Shown: positions 24,756 to 32,178 of the stretch, piece after piece | How positions within the stretch are numbered: the first letter of the stretch is position 1 | Layout of the letters: every line of letters starts with the position of its first letter | Source: JANRLT01 sp041736895 | GTDB lineage: Bacteria > Planctomycetota > Planctomycetia > Pirellulales > JALHPA01 | Direction: 5' to 3' | Assembly: GCA_041736895.1 (NCBI GenBank) | Contig: JBGSSS010000213.1 | Span: forward strand, 54,067-118,066 | Length of the DNA: 64,000 nt | Notes under the pieces: generated by a model | Seen by the model: the letters and a program-made list of their open reading frames with translations, nothing else | Told to the model about the DNA's origin: nothing | Databases searched by the model: none | Made by a program: the position numbers and the translations under genes

Positions 24756-26447
24756 TTACATCATGCCGGGCATTCCGCCCATGCCGCCCATTCCGGGCAT
24801 GCCACCCATGCCGCCACCGCCCATGCCGTGGTCGTGGTGGTCGTGATCGCCGCCTTCGTCCTTCGCGGCGGGGATGTCGCAGATTAGCGATTCGGTGGTG
24901 AGCAATAGTGCGGCAACGCTCGCCGCGTTTTGCAGTGCGATGCGGACAACCTTGGCCGGGTCGATGACGCCGGCGGCAACCATGTCGCCGTATACATCCT
25001 TGTCGGCGTCGTAGCCATCGTTCTTGCCCTTGAGCTGACGCACACGATTCACAACGACAGCGCCGTCGAGACCGGCGTTTTCGGCAATCGCCCGCAGCGG
25101 CATGTCGAGGACGTTCTTGATGATCCGCGCGCCGTGACCTTCGTCACCTTCGAGAGCCAACTTGTCGATAGCTTTGTCGCAACGCATCAGAGCGACACCG
25201 CCGCCAGGAACGATGCCTTCGGAAAGAGCAGCCTGAGTCGCCTTTTGGGCGTCTTCGATCAGGTACTTCTTTTCCTTCATTTCGGTTTCGGTCGCGGCAC
25301 CGACATTGATTTGAGCCACGCCGCCAGCGAGCTTCGCCAGACGTTCTTGCAGCTTCTCGCGGTCGTATTCGCTGTCGGTCTTGGTGATCTCTTGGCGAAT
25401 TTGTTCCGCGCGGCCGGTGATTTCTTCCTTCTTACCGGCTCCGCTCACCACGGTCGTGTTTTCGCTCGTGATGTGGAACTTCTTGGCGCGGCCGAGGTCG
25501 CTTAGCTTGATCGCTTCGAGTTGAATGCCGAGGTCTTTGTAAATGGCCGTCGCGCCAGTCAGCACGGCGATGTCGCCGAGGATCGCTTTGCGGCGGTCGC
25601 CGTAGCCAGGAGCCTTGACGGCGCAGACATTCAAGATGCCGCGGAGCTTGTTGACGACGAGAGTCGCGAGCGCTTCGCCTTCGATGTCTTCGGCAATGAT
25701 CAAGAGGGGCTTGCCCGACTTGCTGATCGCTTCGAGCAGCGGGACGAGCGACTTGGCGTTGCTGATCTTTTCTTCGTAGATCAGGACATACGGATTGTCG
25801 AGTTCCACCGTTTGTTCGTCAGCATTGGTGACGAAGTGCGGCGAGAGATAGCCGCGGTCGAATTGCATCCCTTCGACGACGTCAACGGTCGTTTCGGATT
25901 GCTTCCCTTCTTCGATCGTGATGACGCCGTCCTTGCCGACCTTCAAAAAGGCTTCGGCCAGGACTTCGCCGATCGACGGGTCGTTGTTCCCGGCGATCGT
26001 GGCGATCTGCATGATTTCTTTTTTGTTCTTGTCGCTGATCGGCGTCGCCATCTTGGTAATGGCATCGCTGACGGCCGTGACGGCTTTTTGAATGCCGCGC
26101 GAGAGAGCCATTGGGTCGGCGCCGGCGGCGATCATCTTGATGCCTTCGCGGAAGATGGCTTCGGCGAGGACCGTGGCGGTCGTGGTGCCGTCGCCTGCGA
26201 CCTTGTCGGTCTTGCTGGCGGCTTCCTTGATCAGTTGCGCGCCGAGGTTTTCATATGGATCATCGAGATCGATGTCTTCGGCGACCGTGACGCCGTCCTT
26301 GGTCACCTTGGGCGAGCCCCAACCTTTGTCGAGAACCGCATTGCGGCCGCGGGGGCCGAGTGTGCTGCGGACTGCCCGAGCCAGCTTCGACGCTCCAGCC
26401 AGCAGCGGCTGGCGAGCATCGTCATTGAAAACCATCTGCTTTGCCAC
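24756..26447 (-). CDS. groEL2: Chaperonin GroEL, copy 2 (GGM plus His-rich tail)
   Basis: 563 aa from a GTG at 26445-26447 with a strong GGAGG 8 nt upstream. The ATP-binding motifs TLGPRGRNAVLDKGWGSP and GDGTTTATVLAEA are present, as is EGIVPGGGVALMRC. The tail is remarkable: GGDHDHHDHGMGGGGMGG followed by MPGM/GGM repeats, so the usual hydrophobic GGM tail is joined to a histidine-rich, potentially metal-binding stretch. It is the first gene of the chaperone cluster and probably the main or stress-induced copy. No CIRCE element was found upstream. Confidence 0.96.
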   Translation of the reverse strand: MAKQMVFNDDARQPLLAGASKLARAVRSTLGPRGRNAVLDKGWGSPKVTKDGVTVAEDIDLDDPYENLGAQLIKEAASKTDKVAGDGTTTATVLAEAIFREGIKMIAAGADPMALSRGIQKAVTAVSDAITKMATPISDKNKKEIMQIATIAGNNDPSIGEVLAEAFLKVGKDGVITIEEGKQSETTVDVVEGMQFDRGYLSPHFVTNADEQTVELDNPYVLIYEEKISNAKSLVPLLEAISKSGKPLLIIAEDIEGEALATLVVNKLRGILNVCAVKAPGYGDRRKAILGDIAVLTGATAIYKDLGIQLEAIKLSDLGRAKKFHITSENTTVVSGAGKKEEITGRAEQIRQEITKTDSEYDREKLQERLAKLAGGVAQINVGAATETEMKEKKYLIEDAQKATQAALSEGIVPGGGVALMRCDKAIDKLALEGDEGHGARIIKNVLDMPLRAIAENAGLDGAVVVNRVRQLKGKNDGYDADKDVYGDMVAAGVIDPAKVVRIALQNAASVAALLLTTESLICDIPAAKDEGGDHDHHDHGMGGGGMGGMPGMGGMGGMPGMM

Positions 26448-26800
26448 GAGAGAATCCTCCGGGGTATGTGCGAATCAACGCAGTCGAACGAAACAAGATT
26501 TGTGCGGGTGTAGGCAGCGAAATCGGCCGGAGAGCTTGCGTTTGGCAAGCTAGGCAATTTCTGTTGCTGTGGGCCAAACTGGCAGACGCCAGATTGGTTG
26601 GCAAGAAAGGATGCAAGCGGTGTGCCACGAGGCCGGAATTTTGACGCAAGTCATTTCATGCCAGCATGTTGCATAAAAGTAGACGATTTCGGCATCAGGC
26701 CCGGACTTTGTAACAGAAACTCGTCTGTGCCGTTTTGGCAGAAATGTGGATGATCTGCCCCGCGATGTTTTGATGTCATCAATTCTTCAGCGAGCAAACT
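26448..26800. other. Promoter region of the chaperone cluster and divergent lipoprotein gene
   Basis: About 350 bp between divergent genes. It contains the inverted repeat at 26574-26597 and a GCTTGCGTTTGGCAAGC imperfect palindrome around 26534-26550. No CIRCE (TTAGCACTC-N9-GAGTGCTAA) and no convincing sigma-32 promoter was seen. Confidence 0.5.
26574..26597. promoter_or_regulatory. Candidate operator upstream of groEL2
   Basis: CCAAACTGGC-AGAC-GCCAGATTGG: 10-bp arms with one mismatch, 127-150 bp upstream of the groEL2 start. It is a possible repressor or activator site. It is not one of the dispersed repeat families seen here. Confidence 0.35.
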
Positions 26801-27166
26801 ATGTTGGGCTCTAGAAAAGCGTTGTTCTGTTCGCTTGCGTTTGTCGTAGCATCCGGCTGCATGTCGCCGAACACGGACAAAAACAAGTTCTCGCCGACGA
26901 TCATCCCGATGACGGCCAAGCCGCGGTCGTGTGAAGAGTTGCGCGAGACGATGCTGAAAATGTGTCCCGTCGGCACGCCCGGCACGAAGGCGACGAGTTG
27001 GTTGGAGAGCGAAGGCTTTGCCTGCCATCGCACCGGTGCCGAAGGCCAGACGATCTATGCGACGCGAACCGATCAACAATCGTACTGGTCGTCACAGAAG
27101 TGGATGGTCGTGTGCACGCTGAACCAGGAACAGGTCGTGGAATTCACGGTGACTCAGGGAAAATAG
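26801..27166 (+). CDS. Small secreted lipoprotein of unknown function
   Basis: 121 aa. MLGSRKALFCSLAFVVASGC is a lipoprotein signal peptide with lipobox ASG-C20, processed by the LspA encoded upstream in the window. The mature part has three further cysteines (SCEEL, KMCPVG, FACHRTG) plus VVCTL, suggesting disulphides. ATSWLESEGFACHRTGAEGQ looks like a SPOR/BON-free small beta fold. It ends in strands KWMVVCTLNQEQVVEFTVTQ. No family recognised. It is divergent from the chaperone cluster. Confidence 0.7.
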   Translation: MLGSRKALFCSLAFVVASGCMSPNTDKNKFSPTIIPMTAKPRSCEELRETMLKMCPVGTPGTKATSWLESEGFACHRTGAEGQTIYATRTDQQSYWSSQKWMVVCTLNQEQVVEFTVTQGK

Positions 27167-27228
27167 CCGAGACGTCACTCGCCGTGCATGAGCACGCCTT
27201 TTTCACTCGCTTCGACCATAATGCGGGC

Positions 27229-27918
27229 ATGGATTATCGGATTGCACTACCACTGCTCGGCGGACTGCTCATTGCTGTTGGCGTGTATCATGCTGGGCTT
27301 TATCTGGCTTGCAGTTGGCTCGGTGTCTGTTTTCTCGTGCTAGGCCTCGCGCATATTTTTCAGTGGCCGCGAATTTTTGGCAAACGCGCGAATGGCCGGT
27401 TGCCGTTGTGGAGTTGGCTTGCCTTCTTGCCGTTGCACTTGCTCAGTTTGGGAGTCTGGCATCTCGCACGATTGCTGAGCCGCGAAGCCCCGCTCAGCCA
27501 AATCAACGAGCGCATGATGATCGGCCGACGCCCGATCACTGCCGCTGAATTGCCCGAGTGCGATTTGTTGATCGATCTCACCTCGGAATTTGCCGAGGTT
27601 CGCGCCGCGCGCGAACACCCGGGCTATCACGCGCTGCCGATATTGGACGGTTCGATCCCAGAGCGTGCGGAGCTTGATCGCTTACTTGAAGATATGGCCG
27701 GCCGCACGGTCTTTATCCATTGCGCGCAGGGTCACGGACGCAGCGGTACCGTAGCAATTGCGTTTCTATTAAAGACAGGCCAGGTCGAAACCGTGGAAGA
27801 GGGATTGCGATTGCTGCAGGCACAGCGGCCAGCGCTCGATTTGGGAAGACGCCAGCGTGCGTTTCTCGGAGATTATGCCAAGTATCTCGGCAAGGCTGAA
27901 TCCACTGCAGTTTTTTGA
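27229..27918 (+). CDS. Membrane-anchored dual-specificity/tyrosine phosphatase
   Basis: The ATG at 27229 is chosen because the upstream extension to 26962 overlaps the lipoprotein gene and lacks protein-like features; 229 aa. Three hydrophobic segments (residues 5-20, 24-45, 60-80) anchor it. The cytoplasmic part has the cysteine-phosphatase P-loop HCAQGHGRSG, with nucleophile C165 and R171. D140 in ILDGSIPE may be the general acid. Such enzymes dephosphorylate Tyr/Ser residues or lipid phosphates; the target is unknown. The stop codon lies inside a perfect 10-bp hairpin (27903-27927). Confidence 0.85.
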   Translation: MDYRIALPLLGGLLIAVGVYHAGLYLACSWLGVCFLVLGLAHIFQWPRIFGKRANGRLPLWSWLAFLPLHLLSLGVWHLARLLSREAPLSQINERMMIGRRPITAAELPECDLLIDLTSEFAEVRAAREHPGYHALPILDGSIPERAELDRLLEDMAGRTVFIHCAQGHGRSGTVAIAFLLKTGQVETVEEGLRLLQAQRPALDLGRRQRAFLGDYAKYLGKAESTAVF

Positions 27919-27927
27919 ACTGCAGTG
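27903..27927 (+). terminator. Possible terminator hairpin
   Basis: CACTGCAGTT-TTTTG-AACTGCAGTG, perfect arms, overlapping the phosphatase stop codon. No T-tract follows, so termination is uncertain. Confidence 0.4.
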
Positions 27928-27988
27928 CAACACAGATTAGAATTAGCTCTTCACTTAATCGGGGCGCGTATTCTTCTAAGGGAATCAC

Positions 27989-28738
27989 ATGTTCAAGAAC
28001 ATTTTTAGTTTGATAGCTTGTGGATTGATCTTCGGTAGTGCAATTACGGTCACGGCTCAGCCGCCGGAGACCAAGAAAGAACTCGCCCCCGCGAAAAAAG
28101 CCGCGCCGAAAAACGACGCGATGACGCCGATCACCGACACGCCGGGTTTGCCGCGCGTGCTGCTCATCGGCGATTCGATTTCGATCGGGTACACGCTGCC
28201 CGTGCGCGAGTTGCTCAAGGGCAAGGCGAACGTCCATCGCGTGCTGACCAATTGCGGTCCGACGAAAAATGTGAGCAAAGTCAGTGACTGGCTGGCCGAC
28301 AAAAAAACCGGCGGCGAGAAGTGGGACGTGATTCACTTCAACTTTGGGCTGCACGACCTGAAGCATTCAGACGACAAGGGAACGCTGGTCCCGGTGACGG
28401 CGACATCCAAGCGCCAAGTCTCGCCCGAGGATTACGAAAAGAATCTGCGCGAGATTGTCAGCAAGCTCAAGGCGACCGGCGCGAAATTGATCTTCTGCAC
28501 AACGACGCCAGTTCCGGAAGGTGCCCGTGGCCGCGTCCCCGGCGACGAAGTCAAGTACAACGAAATCGCGCTCAGTGTCATGAAGGAAAACAACATTGCG
28601 GTGGATGATCTTTACGCGTTCGCGTTTGCGAAACTGGACAAGATCCAGAAAAAAGCGGACGTGCATTTTAGCGACGCTGGCTCAAAGGAACTCGCGGGGC
28701 AAGTTGTGTCGACGATTGAAGCGGCGCTGAAGAAGTAG
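27989..28738 (+). CDS. Secreted SGNH/GDSL hydrolase
   Basis: 249 aa, ATG with AAGGGA 6 nt upstream. A signal peptide (MFKNIFSLIACGLIFGSAIT) leads into a Lys/Ala/Pro linker. Block I is LLIGDSISIGY (nucleophile Ser); block III FNFGLHDLKH carries an Asp/His variant of GxND. Block V is ADVHFSDAGSKELA with the catalytic H and preceding D. The canonical Asn of block III is replaced by His-Asp, as in several planctomycete sugar-esterase-like members. It probably deacetylates carbohydrates outside the cytoplasm. Confidence 0.87.
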   Translation: MFKNIFSLIACGLIFGSAITVTAQPPETKKELAPAKKAAPKNDAMTPITDTPGLPRVLLIGDSISIGYTLPVRELLKGKANVHRVLTNCGPTKNVSKVSDWLADKKTGGEKWDVIHFNFGLHDLKHSDDKGTLVPVTATSKRQVSPEDYEKNLREIVSKLKATGAKLIFCTTTPVPEGARGRVPGDEVKYNEIALSVMKENNIAVDDLYAFAFAKLDKIQKKADVHFSDAGSKELAGQVVSTIEAALKK

Positions 28739-28743
28739 TAGAG

Positions 28744-28796
28744 GTTTCTCCTCGTCATCGCTACGGCGATGACGAGGCTTGGGTTGGCGCTGAATT
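28744..28796 (-). repeat. REP, left flank of the transposase gene
   Basis: Minus-strand reading: TTCAGCGCCAACCCAAGCCT, then stem CGTCATCG / CGATGACG, then AGGAGAAA. Inverted relative to the copy at 29460-29513. Confidence 0.85.
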
Positions 28797-28854
28797 GGCT
28801 TTTGCAGTAGCTCGAGAGTATGCAGCTTGAGTACACTTTCTTTGGAGGCAGATG

Positions 28855-29415
28855 ATGAAGCGTCCGCGTCCTCCGCTACGTCCGCACAAGCGCGATGGAC
28901 GAACGTGGTATCACGTCGTTTTGACTGCGTACGGTAATTGGCTCCCCGGCGATCCGCGTGGATTTCGTACGCCAAAACATGAAGAGCACGTCGAGGGTGA
29001 TTACAAGAATCCGCCACCCGAGGGAAAGTACGATGGCTTGCACAGGGCAAGCAAGGAATCGATGGTTGATCCGCGTTATCGAATTCCGAAGAGCGTTTTC
29101 GAGAAAGTTGGAAATGCTTTAATTGACGTTTATACTGACAAAAATGTCTTTGTCATGTGTTTGAGCATCCAAGGCGCGCATTGCCATTTGCTGTTAAAAG
29201 CATACCGCTTTTACCTGCACAAGTTCACGGCGTTGGCCAAACGCAAAGCAGCAGTCGTCTGCCGTAAAGTCTCTGGAAAACGCAGAATCTGGGCGCGTAA
29301 ACGTTCGAAAAAAGTGATTCAGGACTTGCCACACATGCGGCGTACTTACAAATACATTCTCCGACACGCGGAGCAGGGAGCTTACACCTGGAAAAGCGAT
29401 CTGCCCTGCCCCTAA
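28855..29415 (+). CDS. REP-associated tyrosine transposase (Y1/HUH, IS200-like)
   Basis: The second ATG (28855) is 6 nt after GGAGG and is preferred to the ATG at 28852; 186 aa. The N-terminus TWYHVVLTAYGNWLPGDPRG is typical of the Y1_Tnp (PF01797) branch common in planctomycetes. The HUH metal site is H109-C110-H111 in GAHCHLLLKA. The nucleophilic tyrosine is probably one of the two in TYKYILRHAEQGAYTW. Such proteins cut and join single-stranded DNA at REP hairpins and act as single-copy domesticated relatives of IS200 transposases. The flanking inverted REPs support this strongly. No frameshift or internal stop is seen, so it looks intact. Confidence 0.85.
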   Translation: MKRPRPPLRPHKRDGRTWYHVVLTAYGNWLPGDPRGFRTPKHEEHVEGDYKNPPPEGKYDGLHRASKESMVDPRYRIPKSVFEKVGNALIDVYTDKNVFVMCLSIQGAHCHLLLKAYRFYLHKFTALAKRKAAVVCRKVSGKRRIWARKRSKKVIQDLPHMRRTYKYILRHAEQGAYTWKSDLPCP

Positions 29416-29459
29416 CAAATGTTGACTGCAAAGAAGATCACTGAATTTCGTCTATGTTC

Positions 29460-29513
29460 CTTCAGCGCTAACCCAAGCCTCGTCATTGCGCAGCAATGGC
29501 GAGGAGAATGCGT
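29460..29513 (+). repeat. REP, right flank of the transposase gene
   Basis: TTCAGCGCTAACCCAAGCCT, stem CGTCATTGC / GCAATGGCG, tail AGGAGAATGCG. Confidence 0.85.
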
Positions 29514-29517
29514 TTAC

Positions 29518-30306
29518 TCAGTATTCCCCCGGAATTTTCGACAACGTGGTCGAACGCACCGCCGCTCGTGGATGTTCCATTGCAATCTTGAAAAATTCGC
29601 TATTCGGAAGCGGCGCAGGTTTCCTAGCGAACAATCCCCCGCTCTTTTTTCGCGCCGCATCGACGAGCTTTTGCCCCTGCGCTATATCGAACAGCTTGGC
29701 TTGCGCGGATTCATCATACGTCACCGCGAAGACCACGACCCCGGCGCTGCCGGGCCGATCAAAAGGATTGCTCAGCCCTAGACCCGGAAAGCCAGGCACC
29801 TGATCCAGGGCCAGCATGTGAATCTCTTGCATCCGTTGATGCACCGCGTTGCGTTGGGCTTCGGCCCGGCGAAGCTTTTGCGCGGCGATCTCTTCGGCAT
29901 GAGCTTCGTTATACGCATCGCAGCGGCGCTGTTCGTAGGATTCGTGCGAACTTTTTCGCTGCACCCAATCCAAGCGTTCTTCAAAGTCGTCGGGTTCGTC
30001 TTCGCGAAATGGTTCCGGATGCTTTTCGATGTCGGGTTCATACGGGACATGAACTTTGACATCCGGCATGCCCAACCCGAGATACCGGCCAGCACCGGCA
30101 AAGCCTTGATAGAACCCGTAGACATCGGTCGTGATGTTGTCCGCCGTGAGCGTGAGGATCGGCGAGCCAAACTCGGCAGTGATTTGGTGGCGAGGAATTC
30201 CGGGCTCGAGGAGGGCCAGATTTATATGCGCGGCGTTTGAAACGACGCAGCCGGAACATGCCAGCACGAAGTAAAAAAGCCCGAATATGCCGCAGATTCC
30301 ATTCAT
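29518..30306 (-). CDS. Lipoprotein of unknown function
   Basis: The ATG at 30306 (MNGICGIFGLFYFVLACSGC) gives a lipoprotein signal with lipobox ACSG-C20 and 262 aa; the ORF to 30423 adds 39 residues without features. The mature region reads LALLEPGIPRHQITAEFGSP, similar in style to the SmpA/BamE entry segment. A charged, helical middle follows (FEERLDWVQRKSSHESYEQR, AAQKLRRAEAQRNAVHQRMQ). It could be a structural or assembly lipoprotein of the cell envelope; no firm family. It sits head-on to the REPtron. Confidence 0.65.
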   Translation of the reverse strand: MNGICGIFGLFYFVLACSGCVVSNAAHINLALLEPGIPRHQITAEFGSPILTLTADNITTDVYGFYQGFAGAGRYLGLGMPDVKVHVPYEPDIEKHPEPFREDEPDDFEERLDWVQRKSSHESYEQRRCDAYNEAHAEEIAAQKLRRAEAQRNAVHQRMQEIHMLALDQVPGFPGLGLSNPFDRPGSAGVVVFAVTYDESAQAKLFDIAQGQKLVDAARKKSGGLFARKPAPLPNSEFFKIAMEHPRAAVRSTTLSKIPGEY

Positions 30307-30436
30307 TTTTCTACCCGCTGGAAAATACCTCCCATCCTGGGGGGCTAAGATCATCAGCGGAAGCCGCGGCACAGAGCGGAAAGTTGATTCAGAAAAATCA
30401 GAAGATCCCACGCAGGATCGCATTCGCTACGAAGCC

Positions 30437-30724
30437 CTAAAACTTATGCTCCCAACAGGCCGGGCATTTGCCATCGGCCAGCGGCTTGACGCGTGCGCCG
30501 CAGCGGGGGCAGACTTTTTCGGCACTGCCCGGATTCTTCACATCAGTGACATCGCTTAGCGTGCTGCTTTGCTGGCTTTTGCTGTATTGATAGATGCCAT
30601 AGACGGCAAAGCCAAGCACGATGACCCCGAGGATGCCCCAGGCGACCGGGTCGCCGTTGACCAAGCCTTTGAAAAACTCAACGGTGCCGCGTCCGCGTGC
30701 GAAGAGGGGAGAAAAGATTTGCAT
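30437..30724 (-). CDS. Membrane protein with C-terminal zinc ribbon
   Basis: 95 aa. One transmembrane helix (WGILGVIVLGFAVYGIYQYS, about residues 29-48) separates an N-terminal tail from a zinc-ribbon CPRCGARVKPLADGKCPAC near the C-terminus. The arrangement suggests a small tail protein with the ribbon on the cytoplasmic side. Function unknown. It is transcribed toward the neighbouring lipoprotein gene on the same strand, 130 bp apart. Confidence 0.7.
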   Translation of the reverse strand: MQIFSPLFARGRGTVEFFKGLVNGDPVAWGILGVIVLGFAVYGIYQYSKSQQSSTLSDVTDVKNPGSAEKVCPRCGARVKPLADGKCPACWEHKF

Positions 30725-30753
30725 CGATCTGCCTCCGATGAAATGTGGAACTT

Positions 30754-30806
30754 TTGAGCGACTCGTAGCACAAAGAGAACGCTCCTCTGCGAGTCGCCGC
30801 TAAACT
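30754..30806. repeat. TTTAGCGGCGA-family palindrome, degenerate copy
   Basis: GAGCGACTCG ... CGAGTCGCCGCTAAAC with AGAACGCTCCTCTG between. Related to 8863-8952. Confidence 0.6.
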
Positions 30807-30824
30807 GGGAGATATCGGTTCATG

Positions 30825-31883
30825 CTACGGCGTGAAATCATCGTTCCCGCTCAGCGACACGATGAACTCCGCCAACACATCGGCCGCGCGGTCGATGTCG
30901 TCCAGCGAGATGACCTCGACGGCGCTGTGCATGTAACGATTCGGGATGCTCACCAGTCCCGCCGCGACGCCGGCACGGTTGATCTGCAGCGCGTTTGCGT
31001 CGGTCGCACTTGCGCGGCCCATGCCGGCGCGTTGGATCGGAATCTCGCGCCGCGCGGCACATTCATAGAGCCGCGAAACGACGCGGGGGTTCATGTTCGG
31101 CCCGCGGAACACGACCGGCCCGCGGCCGATGCCGATGTCGCCCTCGCTCTTCTTTTCGATCGTCGGGCAATCGGTCGCGTGCGTCACGTCGACGGCGATA
31201 CCGATGTGCGGATCAACGCCGTAAGCGCTCGTCTGCGCGCCGCGGAGCCCGATTTCTTCTTGCACCGTGCTGACCGCATGCAGCGCGACGTTTAGCGAGT
31301 GCTGCGCCGCGCGGCGAGCTGCTTCGACGATCACCCAGAGACCCGCCTTGTCGTCCATTGCCGGCGAATTCGCGCGGTTGTTGAGCATCCGCTCGACGCC
31401 GAGATGCAGCGTCACCGGATCGCCGATGTTGACCAACGATTCGGTCTCGGCTTTATCCTTCGCGCCGATATCGATCCAAAGGTCCTTGAGCTTCGCGACT
31501 TGCTTCCGCTCTTCGTCCGTGAGCAGGTGAATTGCCTTCCTCGCGATCACGCCGCTAATCGGACCGTTGTCGGTCCAGATTTGCATCCGATGCCCGATCA
31601 GATTCTGCGGATCCCAACCGCCGATCGGTTGCACGTAGATGTAGCCGTCGCTGTCGATGTACTGGACGAGGAACCCGATCTGATCGCAGTGTCCTGCCAA
31701 CATCACGCGCTGCTTCGCGCTGGGGTTCTTCGAGATAATGACGTTGCCATGCAGGTCCGTACGAATCTCGTCGGCAAACGACGACGCGTACTCGCGCACG
31801 ATTTGCTGAATCTTCTGCTCGTAGCCCGAAGGACTCGGCGTGTGGAGGAGCTTTTCAAAGAACGCGAGGGCTTCGGCTTCCAT
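30825..31883 (-). CDS. M42-family metallopeptidase (glutamyl aminopeptidase/endoglucanase-like)
   Basis: 352 aa. The bimetal site residues sit in VMLAGHCDQIGFLV (His), NSPAMDDKAGLWVIVEA (bridging Asp) and TVQEEIGLRGAQTSAY (catalytic Glu pair), with D/H ligands further on (GIAVDVTHATDCP). M42 enzymes are dodecameric tetrahedral aminopeptidases that trim peptides in the cytoplasm; no signal peptide is present here, consistent with that. Some members were historically labelled cellulases. It reads toward the membrane zinc-ribbon gene, with a repeat between them. Confidence 0.9.
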   Translation of the reverse strand: MEAEALAFFEKLLHTPSPSGYEQKIQQIVREYASSFADEIRTDLHGNVIISKNPSAKQRVMLAGHCDQIGFLVQYIDSDGYIYVQPIGGWDPQNLIGHRMQIWTDNGPISGVIARKAIHLLTDEERKQVAKLKDLWIDIGAKDKAETESLVNIGDPVTLHLGVERMLNNRANSPAMDDKAGLWVIVEAARRAAQHSLNVALHAVSTVQEEIGLRGAQTSAYGVDPHIGIAVDVTHATDCPTIEKKSEGDIGIGRGPVVFRGPNMNPRVVSRLYECAARREIPIQRAGMGRASATDANALQINRAGVAAGLVSIPNRYMHSAVEVISLDDIDRAADVLAEFIVSLSGNDDFTP

Positions 31884-31950
31884 CAGGGGGCAACTCGGGG
31901 AATGAATGAAAATTATGTTTGGAAACTGAAAAGATAACTGATCGACGATA

Positions 31951-32020
31951 AAGGCAGAAGGGAAAAGGAAAAAGGAAAAGAGGAGACCGCGCCACCTTTT
32001 CCCTTTTTCCTACTTCCTTC
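31951..32020. repeat. A/G-rich inverted repeat, copy 2
   Basis: GGGAAAAGGAAAAAGGAAAA opposed to CTTTTCCCTTTTTCCTAC, related to 9560-9619. It lies in the divergent promoter gap between the M42 peptidase gene and hom. Confidence 0.65.
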
Positions 32021-32178
32021 AGTACGCTGTGCAGTAGCGGAACTCACCCCCGTATTGACGCTTCTAGCCCTGCCAAATTAGGATAGCTAGATTCTGGATT
32101 GCTGGTATTGGCCGGCCTTGCAGCACGAACTTAAATCCTTGCCAGCGAAATAATTACGACGGACAAGCGAACACGACG

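Larger units (their letters stand above)
28744..29513 (+). mobile_element. REPtron: RAYT gene between inverted REPs
   Basis: The HUH transposase gene 28855-29415 is enclosed by two REP hairpins in opposite orientation (28744-28796 and 29460-29513). The pair shares the head CAGCG(C/T)(C/T)AACCCAAGCCT and the AGGAGAA tail. This is the arrangement known for REP-associated tyrosine transposases in enterobacteria and pseudomonads. Solitary copies occur at 11234 and 43287. Confidence 0.8.

Noticed and set aside
26448..26800. CIRCE element / HrcA control
   Set aside because: No TTAGCACTC-N9-GAGTGCTAA; no hrcA next to the cluster.
28744..29513. Ordinary insertion sequence
   Set aside because: No classical terminal inverted repeats with target duplication were identified; the REP arrangement explains the flanks.
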